This document shows, one piece after another, positions 30,969 through 43,226 of a DNA stretch of 60,946 nucleotides. The notes beneath the pieces are model-generated. The model saw only the letters and a program-made list of their open reading frames with translations, did not search any database and was not told the DNA's origin. The translations under genes were made by a program, and so were the position numbers. The first letter of the stretch is position 1, and every line of letters begins with the position of its first letter. Where the stretch lies: positions 1-60,946 of the forward strand of contig NZ_BAWJ01000018.1 of NCBI RefSeq assembly GCF_000586475.1, written 5' to 3'. Source of the stretch: Psychrobacter sp. JCM 18903. GTDB lineage: Bacteria > Pseudomonadota > Gammaproteobacteria > Pseudomonadales > Moraxellaceae.

Positions 30969-31544
30969 CTAGGTTCTTGGCAATGTCACGCCGCGTTGAC
31001 CTTGATACTTACCGCCGCGATCTTTATAGCTGGTTTCACATACGTCATCAGCATCGCTTTGGAAAAATAGCATTTGTGCCACTCCTTCGCCTGCATAAAT
31101 ACGCGCTGGTAGATTGGTGGTGTTGCTAAATTCCAAAGTGACATGCCCTTCCCATTCAGGCTCCAGCGGCGTCACATTGACGATAATTCCGCAACGGGCA
31201 TACGTTGATTTACCAAGACAGATCGTCAATACATCGCGTGGAATACGGAAATATTCCATGGTGCGTGCTAGCGCAAACGAGTTTGGTGGAATAATGCACT
31301 CGTCACCGATGACATCAATAAAGCTTTTTTCATCAAAGTTTTTTGGATCTACAATCACTGAATGAACATTGGTAAAAACTTTAAATTCAGGCGCGCAGCG
31401 TACATCATAACCATAGCTTGACGTACCGTAGCTAACCAAACGCTCGCCTGTATCATTAAAACGTACTTGACCCGCTTCAAACGGCTCAATCATGCCGTGT
31501 TCTTCAGCCATTTTACGAATCCAGCGGTCAGACTTGATAGACAT
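30969..31544 (-). CDS. dcd: dCTP deaminase
   Basis: Converts dCTP to dUTP for thymidylate synthesis. 191 residues. Active-site region [20 protein letters not shown] and the nucleotide-binding [18 protein letters not shown] are seen, with the C-terminal [15 protein letters not shown] that closes over the nucleotide. ATG 31544 with AAGGAAC upstream. Monocistronic, convergent with sspB. Confidence 0.95.
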   Translation of the reverse strand: MSIKSDRWIRKMAEEHGMIEPFEAGQVRFNDTGERLVSYGTSSYGYDVRCAPEFKVFTNVHSVIVDPKNFDEKSFIDVIGDECIIPPNSFALARTMEYFRIPRDVLTICLGKSTYARCGIIVNVTPLEPEWEGHVTLEFSNTTNLPARIYAGEGVAQMLFFQSDADDVCETSYKDRGGKYQGQRGVTLPRT

Positions 31545-31680
31545 TGTTGTTCCTTAGCAGCTATAAAATAAAATTTACGATATGAAGTGTATTTTGATAG
31601 CGACGATTATACGGAATTGAGCGCTTAATTTATAGGCTTGCCTGCGTTTAATATAAATCTACAATCAACATGACAACCGC

Positions 31681-32820
31681 CTACCATTTTGCGAAATGAT
31701 CTTCTGCTAAGCCCATTATCTTATCGATTTTAATCACGTCATCTTTTAGACGAATCTCACCACTATAGAAGCCAAGCCATTGCTCAAATATACTGGCAAG
31801 CACACCAAAGTTATCCGTCTTTTTATAAACGGTTATCGGCGTGAAGGTTAAGTCAATATCAACATTGCTCCAGCCTAGATTTTGATGATAGATGCGCCAA
31901 GGCTGTCGCGTATTATCTATGGTTTTAGCAGTATCATCTTGCCCATTAGCTGGCAAATTCAAACCATCACGGACAAACATCACAGGCGGTAAATAATAAA
32001 TCTGCCCATCCAGCCAGCACGCATTTTCGCTAACACCGGTCTCATTGACGCCCATCGCTAGATTTAGGGCAAAATGACGACCGTTTGGCAAATAACTATT
32101 GATACAACTCCAAAACCAATTGGTCTTGTGACGCATATAACCAAGCGTCCAATCGAGATTGGCAATAGTCGTTTTGGAAAAGTGGATTTGTTTGGCTTGA
32201 GCATCAGTGTTAAATTTTGAATGGGCTTTAATCAGTAAATGACCAGATATAACCGACAACGGTTCTTTTTGAGTAAAGGTCCAGCCGCGCCTGCCCGTTG
32301 GTGTGCAGACTGCTAATGGCGCTGCTTGCCGCTGTAGCGTCGCATCAAGCGTAATGTGTTTACTGTCCAATGCTACTGCGATTTGTGAAGGCGTAAAACC
32401 CAATGTTAATGTGAGATTACTATGTGTAAATGCCATTTGCCCTTGATAGCAATCGCCTTCTAATTGCGTTCGCCGAGTCAATGGCTGCAATGCTTCACAA
32501 ACCTCCAACTCATCCGTCTCATCCTCGTAAAGATAAACAAAAGCACTGGTTGCCAGCTTAATCGTCGCCAATGCTAGACAGATTCGATAAGGTGGCTGAA
32601 TAATTTGGATAAAGCAGAATTGATTGGCCTTTAATTCTTTGCGCCAATTGGGTAAGGACTTTTGCGAAATAAGATGACTGTAATAATCCAGATAATTGAT
32701 GCTTTTGACTTGAGAGAAAACACCAAAAGTGGGTTGACCGTTTTCGATAAGCTTAGGTTTCGATTCATTGACTGCTTGTAGGTCGCCTCGTTCGCTGCCA
32801 TATTGATTGCTTTTATTCAT
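31681..32820 (-). CDS. DUF2804 domain protein
   Basis: About 380 residues, soluble. The central part TNWFWSCINSYLPNG, followed by FALNLAMGVNETG and ENACWLDGQIYYLPPV, matches the DUF2804 family as I know it, thought to have a lipocalin-like beta-sandwich; the biochemical role is unclear. Start is uncertain: ATG 32820 (MNKSNQYGSERG) or a TTG at 32850, which would overlap the stop of the upstream gene by 8 bases. Forms a likely two-gene unit with the unknown protein upstream. Confidence 0.75.
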   Translation of the reverse strand: MNKSNQYGSERGDLQAVNESKPKLIENGQPTFGVFSQVKSINYLDYYSHLISQKSLPNWRKELKANQFCFIQIIQPPYRICLALATIKLATSAFVYLYEDETDELEVCEALQPLTRRTQLEGDCYQGQMAFTHSNLTLTLGFTPSQIAVALDSKHITLDATLQRQAAPLAVCTPTGRRGWTFTQKEPLSVISGHLLIKAHSKFNTDAQAKQIHFSKTTIANLDWTLGYMRHKTNWFWSCINSYLPNGRHFALNLAMGVNETGVSENACWLDGQIYYLPPVMFVRDGLNLPANGQDDTAKTIDNTRQPWRIYHQNLGWSNVDIDLTFTPITVYKKTDNFGVLASIFEQWLGFYSGEIRLKDDVIKIDKIMGLAEDHFAKW

Positions 32821-32842
32821 AGTCTCGCCATCCCTGTCTATT

Positions 32843-33280
32843 TTAGCCAAATTCCTTTAGAAGCATTAACTGTCCTTGATAGCGAACTTCAGTACATAGA
32901 ATACTTCTTCTTGCTTTACTGGAGGCTACATGAGTCAATTCTATTATCATCCTAGTTTCAACAGGCGTTAATCCATCCCATAGCTCTTCGCTCACATTAA
33001 CTACCGCAATACCACTGACCCCATAAGAGTGTTTGGGAAATTTATATAGTAAGTCTACTATCGCTTGTGTAGCAGTAGAAAAATCTATAAATAGCAGACG
33101 GCGATTGCTAAAATCAGCATGAATTTCATAACGTTTGCTACTCCCATCTTTATAGTAGCAAACGGCAATCAATTGATTGTTTGAGAGTTCAATCACATAT
33201 ATCGGTGGGCGGAATAATTTCAGTAACCTATACTGTTTGGGAATATTGTCTAAATGACGTTGATAAATCGATAAGCTCAC
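32843..33280 (-). CDS. conserved-looking protein of unknown function
   Basis: 145 residues, no signal peptide or membrane segment, alternating beta and helix pattern (PPIYVIELSNNQLIAVCYY, SYGVSGIAVVNVSEELW). I do not recognise a family. ATG 33280 follows AGGGAAT. It is immediately upstream of the DUF2804 gene, at most a few bases from or overlapping it, so the two are probably translated together. The frame is open and composition matches neighbouring genes. Confidence 0.65.
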   Translation of the reverse strand: MSLSIYQRHLDNIPKQYRLLKLFRPPIYVIELSNNQLIAVCYYKDGSSKRYEIHADFSNRRLLFIDFSTATQAIVDLLYKFPKHSYGVSGIAVVNVSEELWDGLTPVETRMIIELTHVASSKARRSILCTEVRYQGQLMLLKEFG

Positions 33281-33363
33281 AATATTCCCTTTTTAAAAAT
33301 ACAAGCCCTTCAAACTTTACTTACTTAGGCTATTTAACTATTACTAGAAGCCATTAAAAACCA

Positions 33364-34582
33364 TTAAAAAATACGCTTATCATCGATAGGCTTGGCAAAT
33401 TTATTAATATTGGCTTCGATATTTTTAGCAATGCTCATATAGTAAGGTGCAAATTCATCATCGGCTAAGACACTTGGCTCACCTTTATCCACTTGTGCAC
33501 GAATACCGCTCGCCAATGGCAACTGACCTAATAGCGGCACCTGATATTGCTCAGCGATTTTTTCGCCGCCACCTGTGCCAAAGATAGCTTCTGTATGATT
33601 ACAATTGCTACATGTATGCAGCGCCATGTTTTCGACTACGCCAAGCACTGGTATATTGGTTTTGTTAAACATCTCAACGCCTTTCTGCGCATCAAGTAAG
33701 GCAATATGCTGCGGCGTCGTGACAATCACGGCGCCCGTTACGGGAATGCGCTGTGCTAGCGTCAACTGGATATCACCCGTACCTGGTGGCATATCAATCA
33801 CTAAGTAATCTAGCTGCGGCCAATTGGTTTGGTTATAGAGCTGCATCAATGCACCAGTGCTTTTGGTCCACGCCATGCGACAGGCGTATTGTCACCATCG
33901 AGCAAGCTACCAATCGATAACATCGCCATGCCATGCGCATTGATAGGAACGAACTGCTCATTTTCTAGCTCAGGTCTGACATTATCGACGCCCAGCATGG
34001 TTGGCATACTAGGGCCGTAGATATCGGCATCGAGCACGCCAACACGGTTGCCGAGCTTTTGTAATGCCAAGGCGATATTGACAGTAGTGTTGATTTACCA
34101 ACACCGCCTTTACCTGACGCCACCACGATAATATGACGAATGCGCGGATGCGCTGTCAATGATGCTTGTGTCGGTGCGGCTTTGGTAATCGGCGGTTCGG
34201 CATCAGTTGTCTTATTATTAACTGAAGACTGACTTTGGCTGTCCATTGCATTGGTGGTCTTGGGCATTGCCTTCGGTAAGCTTGATCCTGTCCCTTTCGC
34301 TGGCGCTGGTAGACGGACATTCATGTGAATCGCTTTGATACCGTGCGGATGTAGCAGCTGCCCAAGCTCTTGTTGGATGATTTCAGGGTTACTATTTACG
34401 GGTAGACGCAAGTCTAAGGTGAGCTGGTCACCATCACGCTCGAGCCCCGTTACCATGGTGGCAATACTGACAGTACCTACCTCATAACCAAGCAGCACCT
34501 TGTCCACGGCACTATCGCGCTCTGCCCGCTGCTCTGGTGTTTCTGATTTTTTGGTGGAGGTTTTCTTCATAAAGTTAAACAT
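33364..34582 (-). CDS. mrp: Mrp/ApbC-type iron-sulfur cluster carrier ATPase (frame broken at ~33863 and ~34089)
   Basis: P-loop NTPase that carries and transfers [Fe-S] clusters. About 406 residues after correction. N-terminal part about 1-110 resembles a shortened MIP18-type domain, then a Pro/Thr-rich linker, then the deviant Walker A SGKGGVGKSTT, DADIYGPSMPTMLG, MPPGTGD and the cluster-binding Cys pair CSNC. Break 1: TCAACACTACTG should be TCAACCACTACTG. Break 2: an A is missing from the A run in GGACCAAAAGCACT, restoring WRGPKSTGALMQ. Both breaks fit single-base sequencing losses. Faces mgtE on the same strand with a terminator between. Confidence 0.92.
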
Positions 34583-34711
34583 AGCGACTATTACTGCCTA
34601 TACAAGTGGGTGGGCATGGCAAAAACTCAGCGAATACTGTCGTGACCAATACCGCTCGTGAACGTGTTAGCCAGACCTTTTATAGTGACAGTGTAGCTGA
34701 ATTACCACTAT

Positions 34712-34734
34712 AAAAAAACCACAACGCTAGTGGG
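34712..34734 (-). terminator. short rho-independent terminator after mgtE
   Basis: On the minus strand CCAC-TAGCGTT-GTGG followed by TTTTTTT. A weak 4-bp stem but a strong T run. Confidence 0.6.
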
Positions 34735-34753
34735 ACTAGGCTTTATAGCAGCA

Positions 34754-36104
34754 TTAACCGATAGACAAAAACTGTGAAGCAATAAACAAATAAATAAGTA
34801 CACCCGAGGCATCACAGACAGAGGTAATCAAAGGCGCACTGGCAGTGGCAGGGTCAAAACCCAGTTTATTAAGCACAAAAGGTAAGCTCATACCAATCAC
34901 ACAACCAATCATCACCACCGACATCATACTCAGTGCCAGCACTAACGACACCACTGCATCACCACGTACATAACCGATGATTGAGATAGCCACCGCCATC
35001 GTCGCCCCAAGCATCAACGCAACCACCGCCTCTCGACCCAATAATGAAAACCAGTCACGCATGACCACATCGCCAGTCGCCAAAGCTCGCACCATCAAGG
35101 TCGCTGACTGCGAGCCAGCGTTACCGCCACTGTCGACCAATAAAGGCAAAAAGAACACCAATACCAAATTGGCGGCAATCACATCTTCAAAACTGGAAAT
35201 ACTAAAGCCTGAGAGCAAGTTGCCAAATACCAAAAACACTAGCCAGAATACGCGCTTACGGTATAACACTCGAACGCTGACGTCTTTTAATTTGCCAACC
35301 ATGGTCGAGACACCGCCCGACTTATGGAAATCATCGGTTGCCTCATCACTCACCACATCCATCGCATCATCGTGGGTAACAATACCGACTAAAGCACCAC
35401 TATCATCGGTAATAGCAGCGCAATTAAATCATAGCGAGCCACGACTTTCGCAACGTCTTCTTGATCATCATTGACATTACAAGACACTACTGTGCTCATC
35501 ATAATGTCATTAATCAGCTGCTCAGGAGCCGCTAAAATAAGTACTCGTAAAGAGACAACGCCTAATAACTTACGCTCGTCATCAATCACATAAGCATGAT
35601 AAATAGTTTCGGCATCAGGTGCTTCTAGGCGCAGTGCTGCCAATGCCTCAGAGACAGTCATATGAGCAGCTAAAGTCGCATAATCAGACGTCATCAATGC
35701 ACCAGCAGTGCGCTCCTCATAGGCAGATAACTTACGAATATCTTCACGTTGTGCCTGTGCCAATGCGGGTAACAAAGCATCCCGCTGCTCCTGATTGAGG
35801 TGCTTATATAAGTCGGTACGCTCATCTGCGGGCATCTCGCTACTATCTTTGCTAATACAGCCCGAGGAAATACATAGGCAAGTGCAACCTGAATATCCGT
35901 TTCTAAATAGGAGAACACGGTAGAACGATTGGGCAGATGCTCAAGTAGCTGCCACGCAAGATTTGGCTCCATGAGTGCCAGAACATCGGCAATATCAATC
36001 GGGCGCAAATTTTGAAGTTGATTGATTGATTGCTCAAACTGCTGTTGCTCGATAGCACGGCTTACTGTTACTGCAAGCGTTTTTGCAAAATCCTTATCAT
36101 TCAT
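34754..36104 (-). CDS. mgtE: MgtE-type magnesium transporter (frame broken at ~35414 and ~35849)
   Basis: Divalent-cation channel gated by cytosolic Mg2+. About 450 residues after correction. N-terminal helical domain about 15-130 (LRPIDIADVLALMEP), two CBS domains about 135-255 (AGALMTSDYATL, HAYVIDDERKLLGVVSLR), then five membrane helices with DSGGNAGSQSATLMVRAL (the pore signature) and SLPFVLNKLGFDPATASAPL. Break 1: GCAAAGATAG should have one more A (AKDSSEMPADERT). Break 2: GCTGCTATTACC should be GCTGCCTATTACC (LPITDDSGALVG). ATG 36104 has GGAG upstream; an ATG 18 bases earlier is in frame. Confidence 0.92.
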
Positions 36105-36145
36105 TATACTTACTCCGTGCAACCCGAAACGCTATTCAAGCGCTC

Positions 36146-36172
36146 ATAAAAAAGAGCCAATCTAATTGGCTC
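36146..36172 (-). terminator. rho-independent terminator after the bdhA operon
   Basis: GAGCCAAT-CTA-ATTGGCTC with a T run on the minus strand. Placed between bdhA and mgtE. Confidence 0.85.
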
Positions 36173-36275
36173 AAATTAATATAAAACTAGATGCTAATGG
36201 ATTGGTCTTTTATTAGCAAGCCCATGATTCTTAAACCAATCAAACAGCCCGCAAACCCATTAATTCACCACTCAG

Positions 36276-37079
<804 letters not shown>

Positions 37080-37136
37080 TTATAGTCCATTATAAATAGG
37101 TTTTTTAGAGGTTTGTGCCAAATATATCTAACAAGC

Positions 37137-37766
37137 TTATTGAGCAATGCTCACTGGCGTTTTTTCTTGTAGCTCATCAAAGCTAACACCTTCTGCCAGC
37201 TCAACTAGCTTTAGACCGTTGTCAGTGACGTCTAGTACAGCAAGTTCGGTAATAATCCGATCAACCACCCCTTTGCCCGTCAATGGTAGCTCGCAATTGG
37301 CAAGGATTTTTGGCTCGCCGTGTTTATTGACTTGTTCCATCAAGACAATCACGCGCTGCACGCCAGCGACTAAATCCATCGCACCGCCCATGCCTTTAAC
37401 CATTTTTTTGGGAATCATCCAGTTGGCCAAATCACCTTTTTCTGACACTTCCATCGCACCCAATATCGCAAGATTAACATGACCACCGCGAATCATCGCA
37501 AACGACTCTGAGCTACTAAAATAACTGGCACCCGCTTCGGCAGTGACGGTTTGTTTACCCGCATTAATCAAATCTGCATCGACATTTTCTGCCGTTGGAA
37601 ACTCGCCGATACCTAATAGACCATTTTCAGACTGTAGCCAAACATCGACATCTTTAGGGATATAATTGGCGACTAGGGTTGGTAGTCCAATGCCTAAGTT
37701 GACATAATAGCCGTCTTGTAGCTCTTGTGCGGCACGCTGTGCCATCTGCTCTCTTGTCCATGCCAT
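37137..37766 (-). CDS. scoB: 3-oxoacid CoA-transferase subunit B
   Basis: Beta subunit of succinyl-CoA:3-ketoacid CoA-transferase, which activates acetoacetate. 209 residues from the ATG at 37766 ([13 protein letters not shown]), preceded by AAGGAAG; an in-frame upstream ATG would add 34 residues unlike the family. Catalytic glutamate motif SENGLLGIG is seen near residue 50, with [16 protein letters not shown]. Between scoA and bdhA. Confidence 0.93.
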   Translation of the reverse strand: MAWTREQMAQRAAQELQDGYYVNLGIGLPTLVANYIPKDVDVWLQSENGLLGIGEFPTAENVDADLINAGKQTVTAEAGASYFSSSESFAMIRGGHVNLAILGAMEVSEKGDLANWMIPKKMVKGMGGAMDLVAGVQRVIVLMEQVNKHGEPKILANCELPLTGKGVVDRIITELAVLDVTDNGLKLVELAEGVSFDELQEKTPVSIAQ

Positions 37767-37943
37767 GATAACTTCCTTATTTTTATAACGACCCCAAAAA
37801 ATATGATGAGCGGTGTCAAATTCGCTTAGTCTACTAAATGTAGCACTTTCACTCGTTTTCCTTGCCACTCAAATTTCTAGGAATAGTATTACAATATTCT
37901 ATTATTAATTTAACACTTTGAAAAAACCCTATAAAGCCTTTAA

Positions 37944-38657
37944 CTAAGTGCCTTCGACTGCTTTGGTCGTGGTCTTTTCAATACGCTTTTCAGGATTACT
38001 ATTCAAGACGATACGCTGCACAAAGATACCCGGCAGATGCACATAATCAGGATCAAAGGTGCCTGTCTCTACGATTTCTTCGACTTCAGCAATGGTAATT
38101 TTTCCTGCCATGGCGCAATCTGGATTGAAGTTACGCGCCGTCTTGTTAAAAATTAAATTGCCCGCTTTGTCCGCTTTTTGTGCTTTGATTAATGACACAT
38201 CAGCGCGTAATGAGTGCTCAAGTATATAAGTACGACCATCAAAATCACGGGTTTCTTTACCTTCAGCGACTAGTGTGCCAACACCAGTGGCGGTGTAGAA
38301 AGCAGGAATACCAGCACCGCCCGAACGTAGTTTTTCCGCTAAAGTCCCTTGCGGCGTCAGCTCAACTTCTAACTCGCCTGCCAAGTATTGACGCTCAAAT
38401 TCTTTATTTTCACCGACATAGGATGAAATCATTTTTTTAATCTGGCGCGTTTGCAATAGCAATCCTAAGCCAAAATCATCGACGCCTGCGTTATTACTGA
38501 TACAGGTCAAATCCTTAACCCCGCTATCACGTAACGCTTCGATGAGCGCTTCAGGAATACCGCACAGACCAAAACCCCCGATAGCGAGCGTTTGTCCATC
38601 GCTGACAATACCTTTTAGCGCTTCTTCGGCACTGCTATATACTTTTGATTGACTCAT
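37944..38657 (-). CDS. scoA: 3-oxoacid CoA-transferase subunit A
   Basis: Alpha subunit of the same CoA-transferase. 237 residues. [19 protein letters not shown] contains the glycine-rich CoA loop; [16 protein letters not shown] and [13 protein letters not shown] are further signatures. ATG 38657 has AAGGAGA upstream. Heads the scoA-scoB-bdhA unit; 177 bases separate it from scoB. Confidence 0.93.
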   Translation of the reverse strand: MSQSKVYSSAEEALKGIVSDGQTLAIGGFGLCGIPEALIEALRDSGVKDLTCISNNAGVDDFGLGLLLQTRQIKKMISSYVGENKEFERQYLAGELEVELTPQGTLAEKLRSGGAGIPAFYTATGVGTLVAEGKETRDFDGRTYILEHSLRADVSLIKAQKADKAGNLIFNKTARNFNPDCAMAGKITIAEVEEIVETGTFDPDYVHLPGIFVQRIVLNSNPEKRIEKTTTKAVEGT

Positions 38658-39004
38658 GCTTATCTCCTTGCAAGTCTATTTTTTGTTATTAACTTCTATC
38701 ATCAATGATTATTAGTGACTGACATCACTCAATATTTCCATATTTATATTAATACAATTTCTATCGATATATCATAATTAAAAATCTTGTGCTAACTTAC
38801 CATATTATTCTCGTAGCGAGAAGAGAATAACCATAGGAATATACAAGCCAGCGCTGTAGCGGTATATATGATGGGTCAATATCTCATTAAGACAGGATTT
38901 ATGTTTAATAAAATATCAAATATTGGCTATTTTAAGTAATTTTATTGACCAATATCACTATGCTCTGCATACTCGCTGATTGAACTTTGCCAAGGAGGGC
39001 GATC
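38658..39004. promoter_or_regulatory. scoA / gntP-type permease divergent control region
   Basis: About 350 bases with no gene. An inverted repeat TTATTCTC (38805-38812) and GAGAATAA (38823-38830) encloses a smaller CTCG-TAG-CGAG stem. Placed between divergent catabolic genes it could be an operator; no regulator gene is adjacent. Confidence 0.45.
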
Positions 39005-40418
39005 ATGTTTAGTACCTTTGCTATTGTCATTACTTTATTATTATTGATGTTTTTTGCTTATCGCGGTTATTCCGTGCTCATATTAGCACCGATTATGGCG
39101 ACATTAGCCGTACTATTATCAGGTGATTTTTTAAGCACGATTCCGGCCTATACCGATGTGTTTATGGGCGCATTGAGTGGATTTTTACTTAAGTTTTTTC
39201 CTATATTCTTGCTGGGTGCATTATTTGGGCGTTTGATGGCAGACTCTGGTGCGGCGACCGCGATTGCCAAAACCGTGGTCGAAAAGCTTGGTGCCAGCAA
39301 AGCCATCTTAGCCGTTATCTTAGTTTGTGCCATTTTAACCTATGGTGGCGTCTCTTTATTTGTCGTGGCATTTGCTATTTACCCAATCGCCAAAGACTTG
39401 TTTAAAGCCGCTGATATTCCTAAGCGCTTGATTCCAGCAGCGATTGCCTTAGGCTCATTCACCTTTACGATGACGGCATTGCCAGGTACGCCTGCCATTC
39501 AAAACGCCATTCCGATTCCTTATTATAATACCAACGTTTTTGCCGCGCCTATCTTGGGTATTATCGGCGGTACCATCATGTTTATTTGTGGTTGGTTATG
39601 GCTACAATCACGCGCCAGAAAAGCCAATGCAGCAGGCGAAGGCTATGGTCAGCATGACGAAGAGGATGTGGGCGGCGTTGGCGCAACCAAAAAAGAAACT
39701 GAGGGATTAAATACGCATCACACCTCATTTACTATTGCTATGATTCCACTGGTGTTGGTCATTGGCTTAAATGCTTTATTAACTTACGCTGTCTTTCCAT
39801 CAGTGGATTTTAGCGGCTTACAAGCTCAGTTTCCTGATCTAAATATCGCAGGCTCACTGTTTATGGTCAATTATCATCTCGTTAGTCGTGGCTTGTGCGG
39901 TGTTAATTTTGCTACGTATCGGTCATTGGAATAATCTGCAAAAAACCATCAACCGTGGTACTTATGATTCGATGTTGCCGATTTTTAATACCGCCTCAGA
40001 AGTTGGTTACGGCGCGGTTATCGCCTCGTTAGCAGGCTTCCTTATCATTCGTGATAGTATCTTAAATCTAACGCCTGACAACCCTTTAATCTCAGAAGCA
40101 GTGGCGATGACTACGCTTGCTGGTATTACTGGCTCATCGTCTGGAGGTTTGAGTATTGCCTTATCGACGTTGGGTGAAGACTATTTAAGAATGGCGGTCG
40201 CAGCGGGTATTGACCCAGAGCTCATGCACCGTGTTGCTGTGATGGCAGCAGGTGGTTTGGATACGTTACCGCATAGTGGTGCGGTCATCACCTTACTTGC
40301 GATTTGTGGTTTGACCCATAAGCAGTCTTATCTAAACGTCGCCATGGTAACGATGGTGATTCCACTTATTGCTGTGGTCGCCGTTATCATTTTAGGGACA
40401 ATGTTTGGCTCGTTCTAA
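39005..40418 (+). CDS. GntP-family permease, probable 3-hydroxybutyrate/short acid transporter (frame broken at ~39871)
   Basis: Inner-membrane transporter of about 470 residues after correction, with many hydrophobic helices (FLGALFGRLMADSG-type, GGVSLFVVAFAIYPIA, TALPGTPAIQNAIP, ASGGLDTLPHSGAV-like end). Unusually for this window the break is an extra base: GTCAATTATCATCTCG should be GTCAATATCATCTCG, giving VNIISLVVACAVLILL. ATG 39005 follows AAGGAGGG; an upstream in-frame ATG at 38987 is less well placed. Divergent from scoAB-bdhA, which suggests it brings in 3-hydroxybutyrate or acetoacetate (inference). Confidence 0.85.
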
Positions 40419-40808
40419 TGTCCTAGAATGATGCATTTATTAAACCTTAAAGATAATTAAATTTAACGATTATTGCTTGATACCAAAGAGCCCACTGAGC
40501 GATTGCTTGGTGGGTTTTTTATGGGCACTTTCTCATTACTACCTATAAATACAACCGACTATTTATCTCTCAGAATTGATTGACACTCTATATACCATAT
40601 AGAGTTAATCGCTTTATTAGCGACTATATTAATTACTCAGGTAATGTCACAAATTTGGCCGAATTACGGTATCATAGGCACACTTTTTTTAAATTTTTAT
40701 TTGCTTAATATGTTTTAGCATTGATAGTTTGATATTAATAGTATCGCGTCTAATAGCTCAAAACCGCTTAAGACGTTTGATAACCAACCCGTTTATATAA
40801 AAATATAG
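40419..40808. other. spacer between permease gene and metG
   Basis: Contains the permease terminator (40491-40514) and the metG promoter region. Nothing else recognisable. Confidence 0.5.
40484..40520 (+). terminator. rho-independent terminator after the GntP-family permease
   Basis: CCCACTGAGC and GCTTGGTGGG arms around GATT, followed by TTTTTT. Confidence 0.8.
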
Positions 40809-40817
40809 GTGATAAAA

Positions 40818-42928
40818 GTGCGTGAGATTCTAGTAACCAGTGCGCTGCCCTACGCCAATGGCTATATCCATTTGGGGCATCTTGTAGAATATATTCAGAC
40901 CGACATTTGGGCGCGTGCCATGAAAGCGCAAGGCCATCAGGTCACTTATGTCTGCGCAGACGATGCACACGGTACGGCAATCATGCTCAAAGCAAAAGCC
41001 AATGGCGTCACGCCAGAGGAGCAAATTGCTCGGTGAAAGCGTCGCATGAAGCAGATTTTGCTAAATTTTTGATTAACTTTGACAATTATCACTCCACCCA
41101 CTCAGAAGAAAACAAGCATTTCTCTGAGCTGATTTATCGTCGCTTGAATGATGCTGGGCATATTAGTACAAAAGATGTCGAACAACTATTTGACCCTGAA
41201 AAACAGTTGTTTTTAGCCGATCGTTTTGTCAAGGGTACTTGCCCTGAATGCGCAGCGCCAGACCAATACGGCGATAACTGTGAAGTTTGCGGTACCACCT
41301 ATGATGCAACGGATCTTAAAGACCCGCATTCAACGCTATCAGATGCCACGCCTATTCTAAAAACGTCCAAGCATTACTTCTTTAATTTGCCTGAATTTGA
41401 GCAATTCTTGAAAGATTGGACGCGTAGTGACAATCGCTTGCAAACATCGGTCGCCAATAAACTACAAGAATGGTTTGAAGCAGGTCTGGCAACGTGGGAC
41501 ATTTCCCGTGATGCGCCCTACTTTGGTTTTCAGATTCCAGATACCCCAAGCGATGAGCCAGACAAATATTTTTATGTTTGGCTCGATGCGCCAGTCGGTT
41601 ACATGGCGAGCTTCAAAAATCTGTGCGATAAACGCGCAGGTACAGACGAGGCGCTTGATTTCGACCGTTATTGGATGCAAGAAAACGAGCATAAAACCGA
41701 GGTGTATCACTTCATCGGTAAAGACATCGTTTATTTCCATGCGCTATTTTGGCCTGCCATGCTTGCCGGTAGTGAGTTCCGTACACCAACGGGTGTTTTT
41801 GCTCATGGCTTCTTGATGGTCAATGGCGAAAAAATGAGTAAGTCACGCGGTACTTTTATTAAAGCCGAAACGTATGCTGATCACTTACATCCTGAATACT
41901 TGCGTTATTATTTTGCTAGTAAACTGTCTGATAAAGTCGAAGATATCAACCTTGATTTAGAAGACTTTATGCAAAAGGTCAACTCTGATCTAGTTGGTAA
42001 AGTGGTCAATATCGCCAGTCGCAGCGCTGGATTCTTGGTCAAAAAGTACGACGGCATGCTCACAGAGATCTGCGCTGAACCAAGTTTATTAGAAGATATC
42101 ACCAAAACGGGCGATGAGATTGCTGCCGCTTACGAGAACCGTGAGTTTTCACGTGCCATGCGTTTGATTATGCAATGTGCTGATAAAGCCAATGAATATA
42201 TCGATGAGAAAAAACCATGGGCGCTTGCTAAGGTTGAAGGCGCAGAGCAAGAAGTTCAAGATGTTTGCTCGGTCGCGATTAATATCTTCCGTCAATTAAT
42301 GGTTTATCTTGCGCCAGTATTGCCTGAGCTAACCGCCAATGCCAAAGAGTTTTTGAACATTGACGACTTAAGCTTTGCCAGCCGTAATGAGTGGCTACTG
42401 GGCCATAAAATCAATAAGTTCAAGCCTTTGATGCAGCGTATCGAAGAAAAAGATGTTACCGCGATGGTTGAGGCCTCAAAAGAATCTTTGGCTCAAACGG
42501 CTGCTCCAGTGGCTAGCAAAGCCGTTGCTAAAAAAGATAACAAGCCAGTAAAAGAAGCTGGTACTGATATAGATGCTGAGACAAATACTGAGCAAACTGA
42601 CTATATCGGTATCGAAGACTTTGCCAAAGTTGAGATGAAAGTCGCTCACGTTTTAGCCTGCAATCATGTCGAAGGCGCAGATAAGCTTTTACAATTTACC
42701 TTGGACGTTGGCGAAGACAAACCGCGCAATGTGTTTAGCGGCATCCGTAAGTTTTATGAGCCGGAGCAGTTGCTTGATAAAAAGGTCATTTGCGTGACCA
42801 ATCTTGCCCCGCGCAAAATGAAGTTTGGTGTCTCAGAAGGTATGGTGCTATCTACTGGCAATCCCAAAACCCAGCTGACGGTGGTTACCTTGCCTGACAA
42901 CTGCGTGATTGGCGATGTCCTTGCTTAA
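40818..42928 (+). CDS. metG: methionyl-tRNA synthetase (frame broken at ~41031)
   Basis: Charges tRNA-Met; essential. About 703 residues after correction. Catalytic HIGH-type motif [11 protein letters not shown], zinc knuckle [23 protein letters not shown] motif [10 protein letters not shown], anticodon domain, Lys-rich linker about 570-590, and a C-terminal tRNA-binding (EMAP-like) domain from about 600. The frame breaks after EEQIA: GCTCGGTGAAAG lacks one base (GCTTCGG or GCTGCGG), restoring VKASHEADF. Being essential, its break strongly argues for a sequence error. Start: GTG 40818 with AGGTGA spaced five bases upstream; a GTG at 40809 is the alternative. Confidence 0.95.
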
Positions 42929-42948
42929 TAGTTAGGCTTACTCAACAA

Positions 42949-42982
42949 ACAAAAAAGATGTCCAGCTGGGCATCTTTTTTAT
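42949..42982 (+). terminator. rho-independent terminator after metG
   Basis: AAAAAAGATG and CATCTTTTTT arms around TCCAGCTGGG. Confidence 0.88.
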
Positions 42983-43226
42983 TGTCCCAAAACTATCGCT
43001 GGTCAATCGCCAAAATCAGTGCTTATATAGAAGATAATATCGATGAATATTGATTCAGCACGTTCTTTATAGAGGTAATGACAAACGTGTTTTAATTTCT
43101 TATTGCCATAAGTTACATTACTGTCATAATATGGACGTAATGATCAATGGATTGATTACTTTGATGTTAGCCCGTTATCTCAGCATGCACATAACATTGA
43201 CTCGGGTAACCTGCACTCTCTAACCT

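Noticed and set aside
40818..42928. Programmed frameshift or pseudogene in metG, leuB, leuC and others
   Set aside because: No slippery heptamers or stimulatory structures common to the sites; the breaks are scattered single-base homopolymer changes in many unrelated genes, better explained by sequence error.
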